Positions 11,193-20,989 of a stretch of DNA of 64,000 nt are shown in pieces. The DNA lies in NCBI GenBank assembly GCA_012862575.1, contig BLSF01000038.1:126317-190316 (forward strand), read 5' to 3'. Within the stretch, counting starts at the first letter, position 1. Each line of letters begins with the position of its first letter. The notes under the pieces were generated by a model that did not search any database, was not told the DNA's origin, and worked only from the letters and a program-made list of their open reading frames with translations. The position numbers and the translations under genes were made by a program. Source of the DNA: Parietichytrium sp. I65-24A (lineage: Eukaryota; Sar; Bigyra; Thraustochytrida; Thraustochytriidae).

Positions 11193-12636
11193 ATGCCTCC
11201 GGCAAAGAAGGGTGGCAAGGAAAAGGCCGCGCATGCGGCTGCCGCAACGTCGCCGGGCGCAGCAAATGGGCCCGGCGAGCCGTGGGGAATGAAGATGGCA
11301 GTGATTGGAAACTTTGTGGCGCTTTTGGCGCACTTTGTGCTTTTGTACATGTATCCCCAAGAGCTGCATAGCCCTGCGTCAAGCACGCACAACGCCCTGG
11401 CAACTACAAATGTTCCTGCAAGAAACTCGGAGCTGAGCGCAGCTTACTTTGACAAGGCATCAAGCTTTGACTCCGCGCAAGGGGAGGGCTACCTAGGATG
11501 GTTGCATCTCCTTGCGGCATACGACTTGAATCACAACTCCGAAGAAGCTCTGAGTAACCTGGTTGACAATTATAGAGCCTCCAAATTGACGTACCTAGCA
11601 TTGGACGAAATACACAACGTGCTGAAGCGGGATCCAAATCACAAGATGGCCAATGATCTGCTCGAGAACATACAAGACGAGGAGCCGGAGGAGTGGAAGA
11701 GCTACCTTGAAAGAAAGAATCTCGCGCATAACCCTTCAGGCGAGCTAAAGCTCGCCACCCCGCGCTTCACGGTACCGTTCGCTACCGCATTCGGGCGATG
11801 GGACTTGACTGGCGAATATCCGGACTACGAAGACCTCAATCGCGACTTTTATGAAGCAACTATAGTTGGCTACAATCAAATGAAAGCTGAGTGGACCAAA
11901 AAACAGCCTGGCATCTCGGACACAGAGTTGAATCACAAATTTTTCCAGTGGCAAATGAAGTTTCTGAGGGAAACTGGGGAGTATTGGGAGGGATACACAA
12001 AGCTTAAACTTTTTCACGACCTCATGAGCACGATGAGGCACAGTAAGTTGTCTGATGGCGCGGCGTAGAATCACTGGAAACTATTTCGTTGTACTCAACG
12101 GTTGCCCTTGTTCTTTTCCTCAGGCGCGGCTCAGATGCTGGAGGCATTTGGCTTCGACAAGGAGACTGCACAAAGGAAAGCTCACCACGAAGTCATCTTC
12201 TGGGCCTCGGTCCACACGGGGAACTCTGTGCACGAGCCTCACCAGACCGAAGATTCTCTCATCGGCGGAGTGTATTATGTCACAAGTAAGTTGTGGGTGG
12301 CAACAGAAACGGGTAAACTGGAGCACATGCAACTCACGCGATAAGATATGTTTAGTCCCACCAAACAGTGGTATGCTGGACCTGTTTGACCCTCGTGGCA
12401 AAATGCGGGGAGGCGTGGCGCTTCCCAATCCCCCCTTCCACCGAGTGTACACGGTCAAGCCAAAAGAGGGCATGCTGGTGCTATTTCCTGGCTGGCTTGT
12501 GCACACAGTGCGTCAATCGCACGGTCTCGACGTCTCGAAAGACGGTTACCGCATTTCCATCAGCGTCAATCTGAAAGGCGAGTGGCAGGACACCACCAAA
12601 CTTACCCTTGAAACGGTGAATCTCAACAGGACATAA
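11193..12636 (+). CDS. Membrane-anchored 2OG-Fe(II) oxygenase, three exons
   Basis: Exons 11193-12042, 12124-12285 and 12356-12636 give 430 residues. The introns (81 and 70 bp) both start GTAAGT and end TCAG and TTAG; both splices are phase 1 and restore the frame. Residues about 36-53 are hydrophobic after a basic, Ala/Pro-rich N-terminus, fitting a type II signal anchor. The middle third is helical and may be TPR-like. The C-terminal third matches the putative 2OG-Fe(II) oxygenase family (PF13759 type): SLIGGVYYVTIPPNSG across the second splice, GMLVLFPGWLVHTV with the distal His, and YRISISVN with the Arg expected to hold 2-oxoglutarate. The region around VHEPHQTED probably supplies the proximal ligands. 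The substrate is unknown; a prolyl-hydroxylase-like role in the secretory pathway is only inference. An upstream TTG in frame at 11121 is not a plausible start. Confidence 0.88.
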
Positions 12637-13293
12637 CTTTACATTCGAAAACAAATTCCATTCTTGATTGAGTCTCAACAGGACAGAAATTTACAGTCTA
12701 AATAAAACAAGTTTGTTTCATCTTTGAATGGAAAAAATGATTCTCATCATCATCATCAGGCAGCAGTCTTCCTTGTCTTCCTGCCTCTATCTCTATCTAT
12801 CCTCTCACTAGCTAGCTAGCACCACCCCCGACTACGCCATTCGCTACTACAGCTGCTAAACCCTGCCATCCAACCACGCTATTCAATGGATAACCTCGGG
12901 ACTAACATATCCAACATACCCGTATCCGTAATCTCCTCGCCTCCTAGCGCTCTTGTTGGCCACTCTTACCCGTCTGAGCTGCAGACAATTTCTGCGGACA
13001 TCCGTCGCTGCAGCGACCCTACCACCCCCACAGCCCCAACCCCACCCAGAGTCCTATCTTCCCCTTAGCAACTCCTAAGCAGCACGAGCGGCGGGAGAGC
13101 GCGCACAAAGGAGTCCGCACGCGGGAGAAAGCAGAACAAATCGCCGACAAAGTGTCCTCGCGGCAAAATCTCGCGGGAAAGAGGAAAGAGGCCAGGCGCT
13201 GAAGAGCTGAAGAGCTTACGATCGATCGTAGCGAGGAGAAGTAGCGGCGGAGGGATCTGATTTCGATATTTCGATCGTGAATAGTCAGTCAAG
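12637..13293. other. Intergenic region before NDUFA8
   Basis: 657 bp. It begins with the oxygenase 3' flank, holds CATCATCAT and CTAGCTAGC repeats near 12745-12820, and ends as the NDUFA8 5' flank. A 60-codon frame at 12886-13068 is Pro/Ser-rich with no homology I recognise. Confidence 0.5.
12701..12706 (+). terminator. AATAAA polyadenylation-type signal
   Basis: AATAAA lies 65 bp past the oxygenase stop on the coding strand, followed by a T-rich stretch. Whether this species uses AATAAA is not known, so this is a suggestion only. Confidence 0.35.
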
Positions 13294-13771
13294 ATGGCAT
13301 CTCCAGTGGACCAGCCTTCAACGCACTATGCGGCGCTGCTCGGCGCGGCAAAGCATATCGGCGAAGAGTGCCTGGACGTGAACAAGTCGTTCGTCAAGTG
13401 CAAGCAGGCCAGCCAGAACCCGGAGGCGTGCCTGGCGCAGGGCGAGAAGGTCACCGGCTGCGTGCTCAAAGTGTAAGTGTGCCGTGTTTGGTCTCTCATG
13501 TTTGACATGTTTGACATGTTTGGCATGTTTGGCTTGTTTGGCATGGGGCCCGGTAAAGTGTTTGCGTGGAACTGACTGAGAATGTGGGAATGTGTGAATG
13601 TGTGCATGTACACGTGGGGACGAGAATAGGCTGCGCCATGCGGAGGGATCTTGCGCGGAGAGCTTCAACGCTTACCAATCATGCCTCGACTCGAAGCACC
13701 GCCTCTTGAACAAGTGCAAGAACGAGGAGGAGGCATTCAATGAGTGCATGAGCAAGTCAAAGGTAGTCTAA
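13294..13771 (+). CDS. NDUFA8: Complex I subunit NDUFA8 (quadruple CX9C)
   Basis: Exons 13294-13472 and 13630-13771 encode 106 residues. The 157-bp intron starts GTAAGT and ends ATAG; splicing is phase 2. The protein has four CX9C motifs: CLDVNKSFVKC and CLAQGEKVTGC in exon 1, CAESFNAYQSC and CKNEEEAFNEC in exon 2. Two twin-CX9C units in one small protein are the hallmark of NDUFA8. Members are imported into the mitochondrial intermembrane space by the MIA40 disulphide relay and sit on the membrane arm of respiratory complex I. Unspliced, the frame would stop one codon after the donor and lose half the motifs, which supports the intron. Length is somewhat below animal NDUFA8 proteins. Confidence 0.93.
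13497..13541 (+). repeat. Five 9-bp tandem units inside NDUFA8 intron
   Basis: Units CATGTTTGA x2, CATGTTTGG x2 and CTTGTTTGG in exact 9-bp register, beginning 24 bp after the donor. Confidence 0.9.
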
Positions 13772-14202
13772 AAGCGATTGCGCCGGAGCAAGAGCAAAAG
13801 CAAATGCAAATGGGAAAAGCAGAAAGGGAAAAGAAGCGAAGGAGGGAATCCTGTGCGAGAAAGTTGTTGGAGGGGGTGTTCCCCTTGGTGATATTCTTTG
13901 CTTTCGCAACTGATGAGCAAAACCATGTGCTTAAATGTCGCAGGGCAGGAGGATTTTGCTGTAAACGCTCTTTCCCTTTGCGCCGTTTTCTCTGACTTTG
14001 TCTTCTGACTTTTACACAACCATAACCCCCCTTTCCTTCCCAACCCCAATCCCCACCCACCCCCACCCCCCAAAAAAGTGACGGAACTAATAAAATAATT
14101 AGCAAACGAATGTTCGTGTACGTACCATGGCCAATATCCCCATCTCTCTTCGGAATGAAGAGGAGCTATAAAAACAACAACAAATCCCCAATGCACAATG
14201 TC
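13772..14202. other. Convergent 3' flanks, NDUFA8 / delta-tubulin
   Basis: 431 bp between two stops. It holds a C-rich tract at about 14030-14071 and an AATAAA on the NDUFA8 strand at 14089-14094. No gene is seen. Confidence 0.5.
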
Positions 14203-15713
14203 CTACTTGCGGTAATCGGATACCATCTGCTCTGCACAAATGAATGAATGCACCATATCATCCTTCTCTAAACCATAACGCTCGTATTGGTGCAAATAGG
14301 CTCCACTGGAGAGCATCTCGGAGCCTTTGGAGAGCACATGCTCAAGCGGAAACGTGATACTTGATGAATTGGAAACCACCGATATAGACCGGTCCATTCC
14401 AAACGAGGTCTGCTTCGAGTCATGGCTTCGAACCATTGTAAGGGGCTGGTCATATGTCATGGTCTGCCAAGCCGCTTGCTCCTGAAATGATTTGACGATT
14501 GACACGCACGCTTGCTGGGAAACAGCGTCTGCCGCGCCGCTCCCTCTCGCGGTCAGCACCCTCGAGTATAACTGATAGTCGCGCGTCACATGCGGGATTT
14601 TTTCTCCGAGAGCATAGCCATACGGGTTGGCGGAGATTTGCTTCAGCAATGCCGGCCAAGAGTTGCTGGAGAATGCCAGAGCGTCTTTCGACATATGCGG
14701 AACCGTTTGGCTCTGGACGCACTTGAGGGAGGCGCTTGGGCATAGATGCCGAACAAGCGCCGACAAGCCATCCAAATATGCGGTATCTGGCTGTTCTTGC
14801 GAGACTGAAGGAAGAAGCATCGAAGAGGCAAAGTCCTTACTCAAAATTCTGTTCAGGTCTTCTAGCTCCGGACGCTCCACGCGTTCCATACGAGAGCAGA
14901 TGTACCTGGCGTCGTCGTTAAACATATTTACAAGACAATCTGACGACTCCTGAAGCCCGGCTAATGTGAGCACCAAATTGTAGTTTTGCACCACCACCTC
15001 TCCAGACCCATGGGGCCACACAAGAGCATTCACGCGAGACGCAGACGGGAACGAATCTTGAATGATCTCTGTTAGATACGTCCCGAATCCAGAACCAGTG
15101 CCTCCTGCAGCACTTTGCAGAATAACAAAGCTGTCCAATCGGTCACATGCTTCCGCCTCTCTCCTCAAGAGCTCCAGGACAGCACTCCTGTGCTTGGGTC
15201 CGTGCTGCTTGAATCCTTGAGCCCAATTATTTCCGGATCCGCCTTCAAGTCTAAATGCGGAACTCTCGCCATACCTCCACGCTCTTCTTTGTGACAAACA
15301 CTCATCAATCACCTGTAGATGGTTTGACCAACATGCGACGTCAGACAACCATTTGGAACAACTAGCGAGGAGATCAATATGTGCAAAGAACCCTGACTTA
15401 CTCTCGGCTCCATATCCACAAGCACAGCTCGCGCCGTTCTTTTCCGTTTCTTATGTGTTCTCTCAGTAGCACCTGCGCTGGCCTTCCGCTGTTGTTGTTC
15501 CAGCATTTCCACCTCGTCCGCCATATCAGCTGCGGGATCTGAGTGCATGTACATTTGCCGCGCCCATTTCTGCCGCAAGCCCTCTGCAGCGCTTTGTTTG
15601 GCGCGATCGCCGCTCTTGTTCGGCCGTACGCAGCCATCATACAGCGCGTCAAGAAGCGCCGACCCCAGCTGGTTTCCACACTGACCGACCTGCACAACAA
15701 TATTGCTCGCCAT
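14203..15713 (-). CDS. TUBD1: Delta-tubulin, two exons
   Basis: Exons 15713-15402 and 15312-14203 encode 473 residues. The 89-bp intron starts GTAAGT and ends ACAG; phase 0 splicing gives VDMEPR-VIDECL, continuous with tubulin. The N-terminus VQVGQCGNQLG and the GGTGSG nucleotide loop (174-179) are tubulin hallmarks. GSGNNWAQG, VLVDMEP, ALVWPHGSGEVVVQNYN and the C-terminus SFICAEQMVSDY match delta- rather than alpha-, beta-, gamma- or epsilon-tubulin. Delta-tubulin is needed for triplet microtubules of centrioles and basal bodies, so the species has or had flagellated cells. A charged insert (about residues 35-95, including KKRKR) before VLVDMEP is longer than usual. Head to head with LSM1, 587 bp between starts. 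Confidence 0.96.
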
Positions 15714-16300
15714 TGAATTTTCTGAACCTTGAAGCGGCAGATCGGAGGACCCTTGGCGCGTACGCGATGCCCGTGCTCACCCAATCAGACCTAGCGCCTC
15801 AATTCCCAATTCCCCGGGCTGTCTCCCGAGCGAGCGCGTTTCAACTTCAAACAGAGAAATTAACCTCTGCACCCTTTCGCACAAGCATGTCAACTCGCAA
15901 GCCCCCAGGCCGCAGTCCCCAGTCCCCGGTCCACAATTCCGGCGAACCACGTTCGTTTCGTTTCGTTTCAGCCGCACGCCGCGCTTGTCTGCTTCCGTGG
16001 CACAGAGAGCTAAGAGCAAAGTGAGCAAAGTGAGCAAAGTGAGCAAAGTGAGCAAAGTGAGCAAAGGGCAAACTTGGGCCTCTTCCAACTTGATGTTGCT
16101 TTGGTAGCGTCTCAATCTATGTCTATCTATACATCCATGCCAGGAGTTGAGTAAGTTAGTGGAACAGGAAGAAGATTGCGAAAGGCGTTAGGAAGACCGT
16201 ATTCGAAGTTCGCAGTCACAATCTCAGTCTGGACAAGAGGAGTACGCGCGTCTGGGAAGGAAGTGTACGCAGAGAAGGGCGGAGCAGTACGGAAGCGAAG
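15714..16300. promoter_or_regulatory. Divergent promoter interval, delta-tubulin / LSM1
   Basis: 587 bp separate the two start codons, so both promoters must lie here. A 9-bp tandem repeat occupies 16021-16065. I see no TATA box. Promoter function is inferred from position only. Confidence 0.5.
16021..16065 (+). repeat. GTGAGCAAA x5 tandem repeat
   Basis: Five perfect 9-bp copies in the shared promoter of delta-tubulin and LSM1, with partial copies at each end. Confidence 0.95.
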
Positions 16301-16893
16301 ATGAACAGCACGCACAACCTGCCCGGGGCAACCTCGCTGATAGAGGACCTGGACTGCAAGGTGCTGGTGGTGCTACGCGACGGAAAACATATTGCTGGGA
16401 AGCTCACTTCGTTCGACCAGTTTTGTAAGTTGGGGAGGGACACGGGCTGTGAGGTCCTGGTCAGGGACAGCGAAGACTGACAGGGTGTGGTACTCTGCCT
16501 GCATGGTGTGGTTTGACCATCGACGCCTCTTCCGTTGGCTCTCGTTGTTCCGGGTCAGCGAATTTGGTGCTAGAAGAGGCGACTGAGCGAGCATATGCGG
16601 GGAAGTTGATGTCTGAGGACCCGGTCGGGTGCATGATTGTTCGATCCGACAACATTGTCATGGTTGCTCAAATAGTAAGTACCGTGTTCAATCTTTGCAG
16701 CGCTTGCTCTCTCCTTTTCAACTTTTGTCGTTTTTGCTGATGGTGTGCCGTGCGTTGCCAGGATGAGTCCAAGGAGCAGAATTGCATGAAAGTCGTTCCG
16801 TATGATGAGGTTGAACAAGAGCGGGAGAAGCTTGAGAGCCAGGGCAAAGCAGCTGCTTCTATTAGCGACGCCGCGTGGGACTTTGACTCTTAA
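16301..16893 (+). CDS. LSM1: Sm-like protein LSM1, three exons
   Basis: Exons 16301-16424, 16559-16674 and 16762-16893 encode 123 residues. Introns of 134 and 87 bp both start GTAAGT and end TCAG and CCAG; phases are 1 and 0. The spliced Sm fold reads LIEDLDCKVLVVLRDGKHIAGKL (Sm1), DQFSNLVLEEATERA, then MIVRSDNIVMVAQID (Sm2 with the RxDN RNA-contact loop). The leading NLPGATSLIEDLD and the DQF-NLVL segment match LSM1, not LSM8. LSM1-7 binds the 3' end of deadenylated mRNA and drives decapping in cytoplasmic P-bodies. The C-terminal helix, important for LSM1 RNA binding in other species, is present but short and ends WDFDS. None of the exons makes a full open frame alone, so a simple ORF scan misses this gene. 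Confidence 0.95.
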
Positions 16894-17287
16894 ATGATTA
16901 GAAATCTCGGGTATTATAGCAGAATTCAGCACTCTAAAATTCAAAAAAAACTTCTCACCTTGACGAAGCTGGTGGATAAACTTGTCGAAAACAGGATTTT
17001 CACCAATCGCGTAGGACAGCGATCGCGAGCTGCAACGGCCAAAATGAAAGAAATTCCCGTCTCACTCACTCACTCACTCACTCAATCCTCTCCTCTCCCG
17101 CGCTTTGGACCAATGGACGTTGCACAATCGAATCGTTCAAAGCCAAATGGAAAATAGTTTGTGAAAGTTGTAGTCAGTATCGAGTAGTGTCACGACTTTT
17201 TTATAGTATGTACGCATACCAGAGAAAGCCAGCGTCCGCTTTCTTGAGTGTGCTGCGAGAAAGAAATCAAACCAGGCAAGAGGTCCA
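16894..17287. other. Convergent 3' flanks, LSM1 / phospho-lyase
   Basis: 394 bp with a (CTCA)n microsatellite at 17061-17084. No gene is seen. Confidence 0.5.
17061..17084 (+). repeat. (CTCA)6 microsatellite
   Basis: Perfect tetranucleotide run downstream of LSM1. Confidence 0.9.
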
Positions 17288-18799
17288 TCAGGTGGGAGTG
17301 AGCTCCAAAGAGCTAACGTCGGTGTGCATAAGCTCAATGAGGACCTGCGCAAGTGCAGCAATGAATTTGTCCACATCACCTTCTGAAAAAGTCATGGGTG
17401 GCTTCATCACCAGCACATTGTCATACTTGCCATCGCAGCTGGTTAAAATTCTATGCTGTCGAAGTAGCCTCGTAGCGATCCACGAGACTTCTTCCGTAGC
17501 CGGCTCCTTCGTCTCGCGGTCGCGTACAAATTCGATTCCAACAAACAGACCTTGCCCACGAACGTCACCTATAATTTTGCCGTGCGCAGTTTCCATCAGC
17601 CCCTCCAGAGAGCCGACCAGCCTTTGACCTGTGCGCAAGGCTTTGTTAGGGAGGTCCTCCGCCTCTAAAACATCCAAGACAGCCAGTCCAGCCGCGCATG
17701 CGACGGGATTGCCTCCAAAAGTGTTGAAGTACTCCATTCCATTCTCGAACGCCTTTGCAACCCTGGACGTGCATACCACCGCGCCAAGCGGGAAGCCGTT
17801 TCCAAAGGGTTTGCCCATCGTCACGATGTCGGGAACAACGCCTTGCTGCTCAAATCCCCAAAAATTTGACCCGTACCTGCCAAAACCGACTTGTACTTCG
17901 TCAGCTACACAGACTCCGCCGTGTCGACGAACAGCTGCATAAGCGTTCTTGAAGTATTCTGGCGGAGGCAAGACCACACCAGCGACGGACATGCCGGACT
18001 CCATGAAGAAAGCGCAAACCTTACGCTTTCGAGAGGAAATCTCGGAGCAACATTCTTCGACAAAAGCAGCGTAACGATGCCCAAACCTCGCGGCGGTCTC
18101 CTTTGGCTTGCGATAGCGGTAGCTGTCAGGACACGGAACCACGTGAACCCACTCTGGCCTTCCCGCACCGCCAGTGCCAAGGAACTTGTAAGGACTGAGG
18201 TCCACAGCTGCGCAAGTGTTTCCGTGGTAAGCTCTTTCGACAACAATGCAGTCTCCGTCGCCACCACACGCCGCTCTTGCAAGCCGCAATGCAAGGTCAT
18301 TTGCCTCGCTCCCGCTATTAACAAAGAACACCTTGTTCAACTCTGGCGGAAACTTGGCGAGCAACCTCTGCGCGAGGCGAACGTGGGTAGGGTGCAGATA
18401 CCGCGTGTTGGCATTGCACCTCTCCATCTGTTCCTGCACAGCTCGCACGACCACCGGGTTCTGCCACCCCACGTGTCCCACATTATTCCTCGTGTCTAGA
18501 TACGAAGCCCCTTTCTCGTCCACCAGCGTCTGGCCGCGTCCTTGAACCACCATCAGCGGCTCGCTATTCGCGTACGAAACGCTTTGAGCTTTGCAGAACA
18601 TCTCTTTCCGCAGGTTCATCACGGCGCCTTTATCCTCTTCCAGTCGCACGTGCCTCTTGTTCTTTGCTCCGTCTGCGCCGCCGCGACTCCCGGCAAACGC
18701 CGCGTGACGGCCGTATTTCGCCACCGCCACTGCCGCCAATGCTGCAATCCCTGCGCCCAACGCCGCCCCCAGCGCCACGCTGGACGCGTCTGGAGCCAT
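17288..18799 (-). CDS. Class-III PLP enzyme, ETNPPL/PHYKPL-type phospho-lyase
   Basis: Intronless 503-residue protein from the ATG at 18799. An in-frame extension to 18952 starts with TTG and is Lys/Glu-rich, so it is probably 5' UTR. The fold-type I aminotransferase pattern is clear: [30 protein letters not shown] (cofactor phosphate site), [19 protein letters not shown] (Asp for the pyridine nitrogen) and MGKPFGNG with K330 as the expected PLP lysine. NNVGHVG, LSPYKF and [11 protein letters not shown] match ETNPPL (phosphoethanolamine phospho-lyase) and PHYKPL (phosphohydroxylysine phospho-lyase) better than AGXT2 or ornithine aminotransferase. I cannot choose between the two. An Ala-rich hydrophobic helix at about residues 8-30 suggests an organelle signal or membrane anchor, which the animal enzymes lack as far as I recall. 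Confidence 0.9.
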   Translation of the reverse strand: MAPDASSVALGAALGAGIAALAAVAVAKYGRHAAFAGSRGGADGAKNKRHVRLEEDKGAVMNLRKEMFCKAQSVSYANSEPLMVVQGRGQTLVDEKGASYLDTRNNVGHVGWQNPVVVRAVQEQMERCNANTRYLHPTHVRLAQRLLAKFPPELNKVFFVNSGSEANDLALRLARAACGGDGDCIVVERAYHGNTCAAVDLSPYKFLGTGGAGRPEWVHVVPCPDSYRYRKPKETAARFGHRYAAFVEECCSEISSRKRKVCAFFMESGMSVAGVVLPPPEYFKNAYAAVRRHGGVCVADEVQVGFGRYGSNFWGFEQQGVVPDIVTMGKPFGNGFPLGAVVCTSRVAKAFENGMEYFNTFGGNPVACAAGLAVLDVLEAEDLPNKALRTGQRLVGSLEGLMETAHGKIIGDVRGQGLFVGIEFVRDRETKEPATEEVSWIATRLLRQHRILTSCDGKYDNVLVMKPPMTFSEGDVDKFIAALAQVLIELMHTDVSSLELTPT

Positions 18800-20395
18800 G
18801 CTTCGCACTTGCACCTCCTCGAGCCAAAAGAAGCAAGCACCAAGCAAGCAGCCTTCTTCTTCTTCCTCTTCTTCTTCTTTGCCTTTGCCTTTGCCTTTGC
18901 CTGTGCGCTCGAAGACGGAGCAGCGGCAGAGATGGGCGAGCTTCGCGGCCAATGGCGAACAGAAGAGACGAGACAGGGATGGATGAGGAGCAGGCGTGGA
19001 AGGACGTCAAAGGCACGCGGAGAAGAAGGAGAAGAAGGAGCGTGGAAGATGTGGAAGAGAAGAAGTGCCCAAGACAGGAAAAAGGAGAGACGAGGTAAGA
19101 CGAGGCCGCAAATGTGGCGCTCCTAGCTACTGAGTACTGAGTACCGCGACGATAAGGTAAGCTGGAGTAAATTGCGCAAGTCGATGGGACTTGCTAGCTA
19201 GCTAGTCGTCGCTGCCAGCGCCCACGACGAGCAGTCTGGCGTAGGCTGAGAGGGACTTGGCTGCGAATGGAATGCTCGCGTGTACTTGTACGTGTGCGTG
19301 TACGTGTACGTGAAAGAGTGACTGGGTGAGTGCATGCGATTCAGTCGCGAGTGCAAAAATGCGAACGTGAATGCGAGGGCGAGGGCGAGTGCGAGTTTGC
19401 CTGCGTGATTGTCTTCAAGGAGAGTCTCGCTAGGGAAGCGGATGAATCATCAGGCAAGTGCGTGGATCGGCATCCGCAAGAAGGAATCGATGGCAATAAT
19501 CTTTCGTCACTGACGAGTGCCCCACCACAGCACGCCATGATCGACGGACGGCCAAGCACGAGTGGGTTCTCCTTCCCAACACATCGCGGTTCTCCCTTTT
19601 GATCGGCCCGCTTAGTAGGATGCTCAAACACACAAACAAAACAAACAAACGAACGAACGAACGAAAAGCTCTCCTTTGACACCTCCCGCTAGTTTGCGCA
19701 TCGAAGCCGTTCGGTTCCTCCTGCTACTAGCTAGCTATCTAAATCACATCTGTCCTCCGAATGTGCCAAGTTCGAGCATTGTTTCAAACAAATCCTCTTC
19801 CCCGTCGAGTCTACAAAGCCCATTTTCCTCTCGACCAACCCTCGCACGGCCGAGAAGAATTGCGGACCTTCAAGCCCTCCAGTGCATCGCACAGATAGCT
19901 CGAGAAAGTCATTCCAAGTCCTCGAGTTGCTCGCCCAGCCGTGCAATCATTGCCACACTGTTGCTAGCTCCGTTCGAGCGCTCAGCTGACGGACATGATG
20001 ATCATGATTCATCATGATCATGATGATCAGAATAGTCAGCCCTCTTTTCTTATCACTGCTCACAAACTCTGAACCTGACCGATGAGTTGATTTACAGTTA
20101 GTTGATTGTGAGCTTTCGATTGACTGTGTGTTGTGGTTGTCGTCGCAAGTATACAGCAAGCCTAACCCCGAACCCGTAACCCATAGGCCACATTATGGAG
20201 CAGCGCGTGGCCAAGTAAGGCAGGCGAAGGGTCAGGAGAGAAGTTGCCTTCCGGAGTGAGGGTGTGAGGGTCGCGAGGATCGTGAAGGTTGCGAATTGCA
20301 CAAAGTGAGTTGCACACTTGTGCGGGCTGTGAAGTGCGAGCAAGGGGAACAGCGGCGAGGCCAGGTAGGCGGGACGACAGTAGGCAACAGGCAGG
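18800..20395. other. Divergent intergenic region, phospho-lyase / PET117-like
   Basis: 1.6 kb. It holds CTT/TTTGCC runs (18866-18900), a TACGTG-type run (about 19285-19312), CTAGCTAG words near 19193-19205 and 19725, and an 18-bp perfect palindrome at 20009-20026. The open frames here are low-complexity and unconvincing. Confidence 0.5.
18866..18900 (+). repeat. (CTT)n and (TTTGCC)n pyrimidine tract
   Basis: Imperfect CTT run followed by about four TTTGCC units, just upstream of the phospho-lyase start (probable 5' UTR). Confidence 0.8.
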
Positions 20396-20730
20396 ATGAG
20401 CACGCGAGCGTGGTCGGTGTTTGGCACATCATGTGTCTTTACTGCGGGGTGCATGGCATACGTGCACTGGCAGCAGCGGAATGAGAAAGCGGTGAGTTTC
20501 GGTTGGCTGACATGGACCCCTGGCGGAGAGAAAAAATCGAGAATAGCGCTGACACATTACTTCTATGCGAGCAGCTCATGTACAGAGCCGTGAAACGTGA
20601 TATCGATATGGAGTTGGCGGAGCTAGCAAACGCGAACGCAACTGCAAATCCTTCTTGCGAATCGGGGATCTGCGATCTGAAACAGAGCCGAATCGTTGAT
20701 GACGGCGACTGTCAAGAGTGTAAGGCATAA
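20396..20730 (+). CDS. PET117-like cytochrome oxidase assembly factor, two exons
   Basis: Exons 20396-20491 and 20575-20730 encode 83 residues. The 83-bp intron starts GTGAGT and ends GCAG; splicing is phase 0. One N-terminal membrane helix (about residues 8-24) is followed by YVHWQQRNEK, then LMYRAVKRDIDMELAE. The layout (short N-terminus, single helix, HxxQQ, then a charged helix with RDI) fits PET117, a small mitochondrial inner-membrane protein that acts with COX15 in heme a synthesis for complex IV. The C-terminus departs from the family: it has four cysteines in a Cx4C...Cx2C pattern (CESGIC and CQEC). Assignment is by short motifs from memory. The gene is too short and split to be seen without splicing. 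Confidence 0.78.
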
Positions 20731-20989
20731 CCGGCTCGAGAAAATAATGTCATTGATGGGTACCAAGTAGAATGTGCCCGCTCATTTACTTTGCTCTCGT
20801 GGCAAACTCGTCATCAATGAAGAGATAGACCTGCTGGCAGGCAACGGTGACTCTTACTTTTGTGCACCTCCCCGTCGGGGAATTTCACAAACAAACACGG
20901 AGGAGCAGGAACACGAGTCTTCCCAAGTAGGGTCCCTCTTCTCCGTTCCATAACTCTTGCCTTTGAAACCAAAACTAGTTACATTTATT

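Noticed and set aside
13318-13668. 116-codon minus-strand frame over NDUFA8
   Set aside because: Antisense to two NDUFA8 exons and the repeat-bearing intron.
18542-19126. 194-codon plus-strand frame
   Set aside because: Opposite the phospho-lyase gene and then a Glu/Arg-rich repeat tract; no motif.
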